From Rhabditoides inermis (Eukaryota; Nematoda; Chromadorea; Rhabditida; Rhabditidae), in the NCBI GenBank assembly GCA_963966185.1, contig CAWZYM010000312.1:1-64000 (forward strand): 64,000 nucleotides of DNA, given 5' to 3'. The notes under the pieces are model-generated. The model did not search any database and was not told where the DNA came from. It worked only from the letters and a program-made list of their open reading frames with translations. Shown here in pieces: positions 52,599 through 64,000 of the stretch. The translations under genes were made by a program, and so were the position numbers. Each line of letters opens with the position of its first letter. Positions within the stretch are counted from its first letter, which is position 1.

Positions 52599-55500
52599 CC
52601 TCCCTCCCTCCCTCTCTCTTTACTCACTCTAGGAAGAACTTGCTGCTCTCCGCACCGATTGCTCCGTTCAGCTTCTCGAACTCGTGTTTCATGTTCATCA
52701 GCCTGAATATCGAATGATGACGCAATCTCTCTCTCTCTCTCTCTTTCTCCCCTCTCTCTCTCTCTTACTTCTCCACTCTTGCAGGATCGTTGAGGTCTCC
52801 GGGATTGTTGACAATGATAGTGGCAGGTGTGTAGTAGGGCACCACATATTCAGTGCGCAGGCGATCGATCTGATATGTGATGTTACGTTTCACATCACTA
52901 TTTTGAATACTTTGATCTATTTCGAAACAATGCTGTCTGCATGTTTACATTGTGCATAGTACACACAATTAAGATTGACGTATTATTCAGTTGATATTTC
53001 GTTGTAGTTTACGAATGATAGAAAAAAAATCAACATACCTCAATGATGGGCGAATCGAGAAGGAATAGTTTCTGAGAAGAGAGGTCGACTGTGATCTGGG
53101 TGATTCCATAGACTGCAACAGAGCAGTAGGCCAGCCAGATAGCAACGATAGCAAGAGCGCACCTGGAAGAAACGTCTCTCTCTATCCCTTTCTCTCTCTC
53201 TCTCTCCCTCCCCCTCTCTCTCCCTTTGCCTATCTCTCTCTCTCTCTCTTTCTCTCTCTGCTTACCATATGTTTGATACGAAGTCCACATACCAACCCAG
53301 CAGCTTTTGCACAGCCTTCTTCAGACGACGGAACAGCTGTGAGAATATCAAATCATTGAGTATTTTAGTTTTCTCTCTTTTAAAACTAATAAATATTAAT
53401 GCGTGAGATGTTGTTTGGACAAATTGAACCAGTGAAACGTGATTCGTTTTTGGCCGCAAAGCATGAATTATTGAGATTGAGTTATACAGTTATAACTACA
53501 GTTCTACAGATAACTACAGATAATACAGTTATACAGTTATATACAAGTATGTAATATAGTTCTAATTGAATTGTATGTGTCTGTGAACTCACATCCTTGG
53601 CTCGTTTCTCTCCCGATTCCACAACTGCTCCATCCACTACCAGAGCCATCACACCGGTGTAGAAAGTGGCTGGAAGGAGGGAGATGAGAGGGAGAGAAGG
53701 AGATGAGAGAGAGAGAGAGGGGGGGGAGGGAGAGGGAGAAAGGGAGAGAGAGGGAGAGAGAAGGAGGGAGAGAGGGGGAGAGGGGGAGAGAAAGAGAGAG
53801 GGGAACAGGGGGAGAGACAGACAGAGAGGGGAGAACCAAGGAGAGAGAGATTGAAAGAGGGAGAGAATGTATCTCACCCTGGAAGGCAGTGTCAATGAGG
53901 ATGGAGAGCGCGTTTCCATAGCAGAATATCTGAATCTCGGGAGGCGAGGTCCATGCGCCTGAAACAATTTTTTTAGAGCGAACTTATTAGAGAAAACTGA
54001 AATTAAAATAACTTAATTATCACAGATTAACTACAAATAGTGAAACGTACCGATGAGGAAAGCGAGGATGTTAGTGAGAGCGGAGATAGTGATAGCCGGG
54101 CCGGTATGCATGAGCACCTGAATCAGATGCGATATCTCTCTCTCCCTCTCTCTCTCTCCCGCTCCCCCTCTCTCAATCCCCCTCTCCCTCCTCTCCCTCC
54201 CCCCCCCCCCCCTCTCTCTCTCTTTCCTCTCCTTCTCTCCCTCTCTCACCTCTCCCATCTTCTCTTCTCGACTCTTCTTCTTCGATGCCCACTTGTCCTC
54301 ATCGTCTATTCTGTTCCAAGCGTGAAGCATCAGGAAAGAATCGTCCACACCTGAAGTTTTCGCATACGTTTCATGAGAAAGGTATCACGTTGATGAACGA
54401 ATGTTTTTCAATTTTCTCTCGGTTTTTCACCCTAGACCCTAGATGCTAAAAGCTAAACAAAACATTTACGGAATATGCCGTTACAAGTAGTGATGTTCGA
54501 GAGTTTTCTAACACTACATATCCTACACTTCATGTCAATCAACGATCATTATCTCCATATTGGTTTCGCCGATTATATCGTATGATGATATTACACCCAA
54601 TCACATTAACGCACTATCACATCAGGCATCCGATCATTCGAGTGCGGCAATGTAGTATTGTATTTACTGATTTCTGATTATCGAAAATTGTTCACTGATA
54701 ATTGATATCTCTCATTCTCATAACTGTCGGCTGAATCCTGAATATCGAGAAAACATTCGAATGGTGAACATCCATTCTGAGGGGTGAGAATAGATATTTT
54801 AAAGGGGGGAGACTGGTTACAGTTTATGAAGGAGTGAAAAATGAACATACTGATAGCCATGACTAGGAATGGAGTGACAGCGAGGATGGGCGAGTGACGC
54901 ACTCCACACGCGAACAGAATGCCCATCGCAGTCCCGCACGCCATAAATGGGTTCACACAGGCTACGATGGCTAGGATGACCTGAAAGGGATTGACTATCA
55001 ATCATACTAAAACCCGACGGTTATTGTCAGTTCCATTCCACATGAAAGCTTTTACATGGCCAGCGAAACGTATGGCGTATGCGAGTACTTTTGAAGTCGG
55101 CCAAACGAAATCAGAAACAAAGACAAGTTAAGAAGTTACGAGAAGTTATACGAAGTTGTAACATCACTTCAAGTATCTTACCTTGTTGAAGGAGGGTTTC
55201 TGTGAGTAGAGGAAAACGGCACTTCCCATCGTAGTCACAACACAGAACACACACATCACAGAGAATCCGACGAAGAGGAAAGGCTGAAGAGACATGCCCG
55301 AGCGAACAACCTCTGAAAATATTATAAAATAGTACGAAACGTAATCAGAAACCATATTTGATCGTTTCTGAGAAAAACAGTGATTGCTGAACACGTTTGA
55401 ATTTCGGCAAAAGTATTGATCAGAGTGGGATTCGAACCCACGCCTCCGAAGAGACTGGTGCCTTAAACCAGCGCCTTAGACCGCTCGGCCATCTGACCAC

Positions 55501-56593
55501 GTTAGAAGTAGCTTGCGTTTCGCTAACTGAGCGCGCATTTTCAAAACGAAACTCACCTTCTTCAACAATTGCCGGTGAGAAGATGTGGACATTGAGAAGA
55601 TCGCTGTTGAAATCACTAAAAAGTGATGTTAAAATCTAAATAAGGTGAAAAGAGCGGTAACTCATCAACACGACTCACTTGTAGATGTAGTTCCTCAGCC
55701 CGAGTTCGTAGTCGATGACCATCTTCTTTGTCCACGAAGGATGCTTCTCCGCCCGGAAGTAGGCGACGATCATCTTGGAAGACTCCAGCTCCGAGCCGTT
55801 CACGGACACACCGAAGAAGTTGGGCTGGAAGGAGGGAGTGAGAGAGAGAGAGAGTGAGAGGGAGAGAGAGGAAGGGAGGGAGGGAGCGAGGGTGAGCGAG
55901 CGAGAGAGAACGAGAGGGAGGGAGAAAGAGAGGGAGGAAGAGAGAGAGAGGGAGAGGGAGAGAGCGAGGTTGGAGGGAGGGAGCGAGGGAGAGAGAGAGG
56001 GGGAGGGAGCGAGCGAGCGAGAGAGAGAGGGAGGGAGGGAGGGAGGGAGAGAGGGAGGAAGGATAGACTCACCAGCAGACTGAACCGTCTTCCGAACATG
56101 TTCGATGTGGGGTAGGAGAGGTTCACCCGATCGATGAGGGCGTCTCCATCCGAGTGCGACAGCAGGTTGCGGCCGTTCTGAACATATATTTTTTGAAAGT
56201 TTTACAAACTTGTATTTTGAGTTTGTTCTAACTATGTTGTTATTATCTTATTGTTTTCTTTATTCAGCTTCAGTTACTCAAGTTTCAAGTTTCGATAGAT
56301 AGATATAAAATTCTCATAAAGTGCACGTCTCCCGCTTCCTTTCTGATGATCAAAACAGGACATCACATCACACTAATAAATGGAATCATCACTGGTTGAG
56401 AGTACAGGAAACAATACTCCCGACTGCCCGACTTTCGGTTGTCTATTACACATTTGTGATTACTAACACGTTTTCATTTTAGAGTATCGACTGTCAACAA
56501 AATCAGTGATCACAGTGCGATAAAATCACACATTCCATCCATCCATTGTGGAGATCAGGCGCATCAAAAGTTGAAAGGAGCATTCGCACGAGG

Positions 56594-56630
<37 letters not shown>

Positions 56631-58992
56631 CTCTGTCTCTCTCTCTCTCTATCTAGCGAACTTTTAACTGTGTCGTTACTGTCCGTTCGTCAAGAGAAGA
56701 CTGGTCAGTAACCAGTTTCGCTCTACTCATTTTCTGCCTTCAACTTTCTCGTATTACATCGAGATGCCACACGGAAACCCATCATTCGATGCACACTCAC
56801 CTAACCTCTCATTATAATACAAAACTTGAATTAATAATAAACAGAATGAATGCAACAAAAGCTTCGACCAGTCGACATTGTTTCAAACTTCAAGAGTAGA
56901 AGTTTCGAAAACTCACGAAGAACGCCTTGATGGGGTCGTTTGTCTGGCAGAATCCGGAGCAGAATTCGTCGAATGATTGATTCCTGCCCAGGTCGGCGTC
57001 GAACATTGGGAACTGAGAGGAGATCGTCTCCAGTAGCTGAATTGATTAGGCGATCGATAAATCGATAACAACGATATAAGATCGATACAGTAAATTTTTG
57101 ACAAACAATGTAGAAATCTTTGATGTTTTCGTTTTGTTGACGTAAAATGTGTCATGTTCCATTTTTCTGTTCCCTAGTCACTCGCTGGCTAGAATGTAGA
57201 GTTTTTGGACTCATTCAGGATTTGGAAGATAATTTATGCAAAATTATAGTTAAAGCAACAGTGGCGACTTATTTTCGACTCGGAGTATTATTAAAAATCA
57301 TATTAGCCTAACACATTTGCAGTTTTTACGAAAGAACGACGATTCTGCGTTACTTTCGATTCTGCAACTGCCAAGAATGCAGCTCAAAATTTGAATTTCC
57401 CGCCAACGCTTCACTGCAAAAACTGGGGTCGGAGACATCAACGCAAATGAACACCGCTCGGTCACTTGCTTCTTGGCTTAGTGCAAGTGCGCTGCGTTAT
57501 GGAACCGAGCTCGCTGGTTCTATTCCTGTTCCCGCCAAATGTTTTGCTCGTGTGAAAATGAGGAGTTGTGGCAGGTTGTGTCAGAAATAAGTCGCCACTG
57601 TTCCTTTAATGAGGCATCATTGCCTCTTCACCGCTTGCTGGCCTGGCTAGAAAACCGTCCACGGTTGTTCCGTGTCATGCATATGATCAGAGATCACGCT
57701 TCCGTTCATGGAAAGTTTGTCCATGGTTTGTGAGATTGAAAGAACTTCACCGTCTTGATAGGCTTGTAAGTGTAAAAATCTCAAAACCGTGCACGGTTTT
57801 CTAGCCAGCAGGCGAATGGATGATGAGGCAATGATGTCAACTTTGATGTCTCATCAACTCAACCGTGGCTAGAAAACCGTGCACGGTTTTCTAGCCAGGC
57901 CAGCAAGCGGTGAAGAGGCAATGATGCCTCATCAACTATAATTTCGCATAAATTATCTTCCAAATCCTGAATGAATCCAAAAATTCTACATTCTAGCCAG
58001 CGAGTGACTAGGGAACAGAAAATTTATGATTCATCTTCGGTTTCACCAAATTCTACTATACGTAGAACACATTGAGGTTTTCTACATTGTTTGTCAAAAA
58101 TTTACTGTATCGGTCTTATGTTACGTTTCACAACAACTATAACTTGGCGTGTGCGATTTTGTTGCAATAGTATCAGATTATGGAGTAAAAAGGTCATTTA
58201 TCATATCTGTCAGTATCTCACCTCCACAGTGGCATTCAAGTATTCGATGCGGAGCATGTCGCCTTCATCTCTCGCCTGGATGAGAACACCCACTGTGATA
58301 CCCACACCATCAACATCCAGGTACTCCTGCAAAGACGTCGTTTCACCTACGTTTCATTACTATGATAAAGTGTTGGTATTTATCTGTGTTATCAATGGTA
58401 TCAGTTGATTGAACCAACCTGGAATACGCTGTACTCGTACTTGGACCGCGCGTCGTCGTGAGCATAGCCGTCCATCTTCGACACTTGCCTACAAGTATAC
58501 GGTAAATACAGTAGTCTGGTGGTACCGGAAAGTCTCCTCTGTACCTTCAAAACTCCTTCAAAACACACTGTTTGGTCGTGTTTCGAAGTCGTTGCGAACT
58601 GAGACTGACCGCTACGAAAGAACGGTAATAAAACGGTACCATCACCGAAAAACCGTTCGATAATCAAACTGTACCATCACCGGAAAGACGGTAAATAACA
58701 ACATAGAATGATTGTAACAGAAGCTTCGAGCAGTCAATATAGTTTTAAAAAAAAATCAACTCACGGCTAATCAACCCACGGTGTGAGCGGTACATAGTTT
58801 AGTTGAGACTGAACGCTACGTAACCGAAAGGACAGTAACTGACGGTGTGAGGGCGAGCTTGGCGGAGAATGCAGCTGTGAGTAGACAACAGGCGGCGACG
58901 GTGAGCCACGCGTGGCGCGCCACCCACTGCCCGATGTGGCCGAACGCGTTCGTCACCAGACGGGAGACCAGAGTCTCGTGAGCGATACTCAT
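49676..58992 (-). CDS. Patched-related (PTR) transmembrane protein with sterol-sensing domain
   Basis: A membrane protein of the RND/Patched family; nematode PTRs act in moulting, trafficking and lipid or sterol handling. The start ATG at 58992 (MSIAHETLVSRLVTNAFGHI) follows a possible acceptor (ctccag). A first membrane segment (WLTVAACCLLTAAF) precedes a long lumenal part (EYLDVDGVGITVGVLIQARD, DEFCSGFCQTNDPIKAF, GRRFSLLPNFFGVSVNGSEL). The sterol-sensing region follows: FLFVGFSVMCVFCVVTTMGS, VILAIVACVNPFMACGTAMG, LAVTPFLVMAISVDDSFLML, TGPAITISALTNILAFLIGA, FCYGNALSILIDTAFQATFY. After a second lumenal loop, the C-terminal membrane cluster has CTFVCMMIVCAVFIGHPFTV, ISIMCIGFSVDIPAHVAFHF and FALAMTMCVTLSLIHGLVLI, ending STDKVAPQ at 49676. 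About 25 exons are in phase, with no break found. Many introns carry (CT)n/(GA)n tracts and the motif TGAAACGTA. Confidence 0.93.
55418..55498 (-). tRNA. tRNA-Leu (anticodon AAG)
   Basis: An 81-base type II tRNA. The acceptor stem GGTCAGA pairs with TCTGATC (one wobble-type pair). D arm GCCGAGCGGTCTAAGGC; anticodon stem CTGGT/ACCAG with loop TTAAGGC, giving AAG. A long variable arm (TCTCTTCGGAGGC) and T arm GTGGGTTCGAATCCCAC follow. CCA is not encoded, as expected in eukaryotes. It lies in an intron of the PTR gene on the same strand. Confidence 0.93.
57080..58115. repeat. Foldback region with long inverted arms, containing a MITE
   Basis: The left arm (GATACAGTAAATTTTTGACA, TTTTCTGTTCCCTAGTCAC, TGGCTAGAATGTAGA, AGGATTTGGAAGATAATT, then past the MITE TGAGGCATCATTGCCTC and CACCGCTTGCTGGCC) recurs inverted in the right arm up to about 58115. 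The centre has several AACCGTGCACGGTT palindromes. It lies in a PTR intron between 57038 and 58221. Confidence 0.8.
57254..57605. mobile_element. MITE with TTAA target duplication and internal tRNA-like sequence (copy 2)
   Basis: Left end AGCAACAGTGGCGACTT (one change from copy 1), right end AAGTCGCCACTGTTCCT. TTAA lies at 57250-57253 and 57606-57609. The interior matches the MITE at 27914-28294, including the tRNA-like part with TTGGCTTAGTGCAAGTGC. The opposite arm of the host foldback reads ATAGTTGATGAGGC where this copy has ATAGTTAA(element)TTAATGAGGC, which confirms the insertion point. Confidence 0.88.
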
Positions 58993-59275
58993 CGAGGCGC
59001 TGGAGAAACGTTGATAATGATTAATAATATTGAATTTTATTGAATTATCTGAATTATATTGAGTGATGCAGATCAGCACTAGAAATCAGCGGATATTGAA
59101 TGATATTGGAATACAGGCAGGTAAGGTAGACCATGGGTGATATGGCACAGTGACGCAAGGATTGTGAAAGGAATGGGAGACCGCCTCTTGCCTGGCAGCG
59201 GCCATTTACAACTGGAGAAAATTCAAGTATTCGCTGTTCCCGGCCACGAATCACTGGTGTTCGACTATCATGAAG

Positions 59276-59309
<34 letters not shown>

Positions 59310-59864
59310 TGAGGTCGCGAAAAACTCGTTTCCAATAGGTCGTCCACGTTTCTGTATACAAAATTCGCCGTGAATAAACACCTTAATTAGAAACGGAGAC
59401 GGTATTTGTACTGATAGAATGTAAGTGGTATGTGATCAGACAATTACTGCGATTTGAAAGGGGGGAGAGAGAGAGAGAGAGAGGTGACGTACTCGAGAAA
59501 CAAGAGATGGAATCGAGTCGTCCTTACAAATGACGTCAAGAAAACACGACAGAGTCATTAAATACCAGCCGCCACCAAATTGTGGGATAGTACAAATCAA
59601 TTTGCCGGTATCATCCACACTGTTATTTTTGAGTCGCTAAACATGGATGCCCGCTGACTGCACACGTAATAACTGTGAATGTAAACAAGTACACATACTA
59701 CAATGATGGAGAAGGGCAGTGACGACGCGAGAGATCGAAAAGTGTCCGTGGAAAGGTTTGCAAGTGACCGATTGTCGACTAAACGTGTGGCCGAGAAGAA
59801 ATGGCGAAAAATGACGCTGCGTGGAATTTGGCGAGTTTGCACATCACGCGCACACCAGGGGTCG

Positions 59865-59904
<40 letters not shown>

Positions 59905-60147
59905 GAAAGAGAGAGAGGGAGGGTGAAAGAGAGAGGGGGAGAGAGACAGAAAGTTACGAAATGATGGAGGGGAAGTGAGGGTTAGGCGGTCTCATGACTC
60001 GAATTGCCTCCGCATTCCTACCTCGACCTTCCTTTATACCACCGGCCGCCTCCTATCATACTGTAATAGGGTTCGGCCAGAGAATTTGATCGGTGTGATA
60101 CGACAGTGTTGTCACTGCTTCCATTCCCGACTTCTCTCTCTCTCTCC

Positions 60148-60205
<58 letters not shown>

Positions 60206-60646
60206 GAGTAGTGTGTTCCGAAAGAAACAGGTTGCAGAGTTGGTCAGACAACAACAAGATAACATGAAACTTTCTCGCGTGAGTCAGGAAACTGTAAAGA
60301 GGAAACAGGGAGAGAGAGACTTGTTACAATAATGTTCCGAAATGGCAAAATGCAACAACAACTGGTGCAATCTTGAGATTTGTTTTTCTGAGTCACTGTT
60401 CTGTGTTCTAATTTTGAATTTTTGAAATTACAAGTTCATGTTTTTTTCTTGATCAACGAAGAGTATTGTGATTGAGTATAGAACTAGTACGAAACACGTT
60501 GGTAAGAGGGAAATCGGATCACTCTCACCTGTCCGCTTATTAACAACAAGTAAACAAGTTACAAGTATGGAGAGTACAAATAGAAACGAGCACGGTAATC
60601 GCTGCATTTTTGCATTTATTTGTTTCCCACAGTATACCTTACAGTA
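58993..60646. other. Divergent upstream region between PTR and astacin 3
   Basis: No coding exon I can support. Several (GA)n and (CT)n tracts: 59277-59306, 59464-59482, 59868-59945 and 60132-60202. Short open frames here consist of the repeats or lack any splice logic. Confidence 0.4.
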
Positions 60647-61597
60647 TGCTATTATTCGTGGTCACACTTCCTCTTTTCTTTCTATTTGCCCGATCCTCCC
60701 CTCTTAGACCTCAGGTAAGCCGAAAAGGAATGCGGAGAATGTATGAAAGGACTGAAAGGACTCAGAGGAACGCTGCTTTCGTTCCTTTGAACTGTTGCAG
60801 ACTAGCCATGGACACTTTCATAGTAGAATGTAGGTTACCTACCCCCCCCCCCCTATACCTGTACATGTTTACATGACCTGCAAAGTGCACGCGATACCTA
60901 GACGTTTTATTCGCAGACATTATGTCACTTTAAACATCGGCTAATTGACATCGATTCATGGATTCACTCATTCAGAAAGTGCATCCAGAAACGAGTCTCG
61001 AATTTCTTGGATAGCCTATACCGAAAAGAGTGTGAATGTACTGAAGAAATTCCCCGAGTTGTGATACGAACGATGAGAATAAGATATCAATTAGTTGTTT
61101 ATTGATAATCTATGACTGATCACTTCAGGACGTAAATCAGCGCAGTCAATCTCTACAAGACCTCTCCACTGTCAGATCACTTCTCAAACAGATTAACGAC
61201 AAGGAATCGCTACAATTCAAGAGAATTGCCGGCAGACAACATGTGAGAGAATCGAAGTAAATCAACCATACCTCACCAAGTCCGTTGACCAATCCATTGC
61301 GATTGCGTGAGACTGAAGAAAAAAAACAGTTACATGCGAGCAAAAATGAATGTAAAAAGAAGAAACAGGACTAGGTGAGTGCCTGAAAATCTACGCATGT
61401 GAACAAATGTAAAATGTGAAAAAAGAAGTCAGTTTGGAAATTGGAAACAGGTCCAGGTTTACAGGCGGAATGGCAGAGATCTGTGGGACGGCAGCAGCCG
61501 AATCACAGTCACAACAAGGATATTGGGGAGATCAACCGGGGGATGGGGGAGTACCTGTTCCAGGTGAGAGAGGGGGAGGGAGGGAGAGGGAGGGAGG

Positions 61598-61633
<36 letters not shown>

Positions 61634-63513
61634 GGGGGAGGAGGAAGAGAGATAGAGAGAGAGAGGGAGAAGATTAGAATACACTCCTGACTTGCGATGT
61701 GTTTCACGTGTAGCATTTAGTTGCGAGGTAGTGATTATTATTCAATACAGGTGAAATTACGATAGGATGTCCAATGAAGTACGTGTACAATATATAGCGA
61801 CGAAAGACAAACATACAATCGTCGCGGAGTGATACGCGCTTTTTTACCAATCAGTGAAATACATTTCACATGCAACACAAAACTCCACAAATACATGTTG
61901 TCTAATATGATCCTATCCGCAGTTGTCAAAATCATTACTGCTTGTTGTTTTGTCAGGGTGACATCATGCTGAGTGTGGAGCAGGCGAAGGCGATTCTCAA
62001 CGGACGGGGTGAGTTGGAATATGATATATGAACGAACCACTTTCTCACTCAGTTGGGACCACAACTGTATGTTTTTTAGCCGACCCTCCATCCTCCCGTT
62101 CTTCCCGGCAGGCAGTGCGTGATCCATACGCCCTATGGGACACCCGACAGCCGGTACTATACACACTCGACAGGTCACTCGGTGAGGACAGTACATATAA
62201 GTAGCCAGCTATGGTCGTTTTGTGTTTGACAAAGTTGATAAGTTAGTGATAAAGAAGAGGCAAAGTTTATCAATCGTAGAGATCAATCAGATAGGGTTGC
62301 TAGTTGAGGATTCAGGGTTTATGATTCATGATTCATGATTCATGATTCAATATTGCTTCTTTCAGGCCCGGCCGCGCGTTCGCAGATCTCAGCTGCCATC
62401 CACTTCTGGCAGCGATACTCCTGTCTGCAATTCAAGCAAGCGTGAGTATCTCTTTTCAACTTTTCAATGAAACCAGAGTCACATTGACCAACTTTTCAAT
62501 ATGGATAGTTTTCATGACTGAAAAAACAGTTGATGTACGATTATAACGATACTCAGCTACCATTGACGATATGCATCATGTTCGATTCTTGAGATAGTTC
62601 TGAAACGTAATCAAAAGAGCGCAAAATCGAAGCAATACGAAGTTTCAGCGACGATGTGACTCCATGGAACGCGCCGCGTATTCGGTTCTACAAGGGAAGA
62701 GGGTGCTGGAGTATGATAGGAAGGTGAGTCGGAGACATATTCAAACAAACACTAATATTACTATACAAGACTCTCTCACTACAGTTTTTTTTCTGAAACT
62801 TTAATTTTAATTGTTCGTTGTCGAAGTACGTTTCAAGTGTATTATGTTTTTGTTGTTCGTAGGCTATTGCTAATTTTTGATCAACCTTGTTTGTAAAAAT
62901 TAACATTGTTCAATGTTTCAAGCACATAAATATATTGCAGACAGCCATTCGCTCGGAGTCAAGATCTCTCTCTGGGTGCGGGGTGTGAGGAGGTGGGGAG
63001 GGGGTGGAGGTGTTCAGTACATTCCAGTCACAAGTCACAAGAAAGTCAAAGAAGAATGTGTTGAAAAGTACTTAGTAGTTGGCTTTTGATCTCTTTCATC
63101 AGACCGACTGTGATTCGAGAACAGACAGAAAGTCGCGTTGAAGAGATTGTTTATTGCACAACATTGAAAGACATGTTTGCTCTTTCAAACATAGCTTTTG
63201 TGAAATGTATGAAATTTGTGTGTTGAATTTTGTAAAGTACATATATTATGTCGTGGATGTCGCCACAATTTTACAGCAACGATGACTGTTTTGGTATAAC
63301 TTTGATGTTTTGGTATAACTTTGAAATGTATTATCATGTATTTATTATTTCCTTATTCAGTTCGCAACGGCTTCTCACGAGCTGGCACACGCATTGGGGC
63401 TGTTTCACACACAGTCACGGCCAGACAGGTAGGAGGAAGAGGATCTCTCTCTCTCTCTCTCTTTCTCTATCTCTATCTCTCTCTATCTCTCTCCCTCTCT
63501 CTCCCCATCTCTC

Positions 63514-63566
<53 letters not shown>

Positions 63567-63591
63567 GTCCCTCTTTCTTTCCTCTCCTCTC

Positions 63592-63632
<41 letters not shown>

Positions 63633-64000
63633 ATCTCTATCTGTCTATCTACATATCTGTCTCCCCTTTCTCTCGCTACCTGTCTCATTCAGGGACGGTG
63701 CAGTTGTGATCAACCCCAGCAACGTCTACCCGAGTATGATGGGCAACTTTGTGAGAGTGAGAATTACATTTTTACTGTTTCAGTCAGATCGAACAAGACT
63801 TATCATTACCTACATTGAGACCATCTGGGATACAAAACGCCCTTAAAACGAATATAACTCATGTTTCGAAGAAATGAATTTGGGAAAAGAACAAACAACT
63901 ACATACAAAGAAAAAACTGTAATGCTGTATTCTGAACTTGTTTTAGATGCCGTGGTTCGTGGCTGACACTCACAACATGAGCTACGATGTTGGATCAGTC
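60647..64000 (+). CDS. Astacin-type metalloprotease (NAS-like), 3' end outside window
   Basis: A secreted zinc protease and paralog of the pseudogene at 42.9-47.9 kb in opposite orientation. Exons: 60647-60715 (signal peptide MLLFVVTLPLFFLFARSSPL), about 61130-61243 (propeptide QSLQDLSTVRSLLKQIND), about 61470-61563 (HNKDIGEINRGMGEYLFQ), about 61957-62008 (GDIMLSVEQAKAILNGR), about 62081-62186 with the processing site SSRSSRQAVRDPYALWD and RQPVLYTLDRSL, 62366-62440 (ISAAIHFWQRYSCLQFKQA), about 62649-62722 (PRIRFYKGRGCWSMIGR), about 62941-62993 (SQDLSLGAGCEE), 63361-63429 with the zinc site SHELAHALGLFHTQSRPDR, 63694-63757 (DGAVVINPSNVYPSMMGNFV), then MPWFVADTHNMSYDVGSV at 63949-64000. The zinc ligands and Glu are intact. 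EGF and CUB domains are expected beyond the edge. Confidence 0.9.
63444..63690. repeat. (CT)n tract filling an astacin intron
   Basis: Mostly CT dinucleotides on the plus strand between donor gtagga (63430) and acceptor tcattcag (63693). The same intron of the inverted paralog (46450-46590) is filled by the complementary tract. Confidence 0.85.

Overview
The window is nuclear DNA of an animal, very probably a nematode. Genes are split by mostly short GT-AG introns, about 40-100 bases with pyrimidine-rich acceptors ending in CAG. The gene content is also nematode-like: a CYP4-type P450, a bestrophin, a Patched-related (PTR) transporter and several NAS-type astacins. I cannot name the genus. 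All multi-exon models were spliced by eye from frame, phase and family motifs.

Layout. 1-4.6 kb: cytochrome P450 (5' end missing) with a small secreted TSP1-domain gene nested antisense in one intron. 4.9-8.8 kb: C2H2 zinc-finger exons on both sides of an antisense Aurora-type kinase gene. 9.1-10.9 kb: OST48 (minus), divergent from vigilin at 12.1-18.9 kb (14 KH domains), whose large intron holds two tRNA-derived SINEs. 19.5-20.4 kb: two very small genes. 20.8-26.3 kb: bestrophin. 26.8-29.1 kb: a small unknown gene with a TTAA-flanked MITE in an intron.

29-38 kb is a transposon-rich island. It holds a PHD-like ORF, a decayed SNF2-family remodeller fragment between inverted ACGCGC-rich repeats, a 686-bp TIR element, and a MULE-type transposase split by a pure 1.8-kb ATCA microsatellite. 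38.5-48 kb: two minus-strand astacins, the second a pseudogene. 49.7-59.0 kb: a PTR gene with a tRNA-Leu in one intron. 60.6 kb to the end: a plus-strand astacin, which is the intact inverted paralog of the pseudogene.

Functional themes are ER glycosylation and RNA binding (OST48, vigilin), membrane transport (bestrophin, PTR) and extracellular proteolysis (astacins). I see no operon. Most novelty lies in mobile-element biology: a zinc-finger protein sharing the transposase DNA-binding module, MITEs with intact target duplications, SINEs with exchanged heads, and an intronic nonamer (TGAAACGTA) repeated far above chance.
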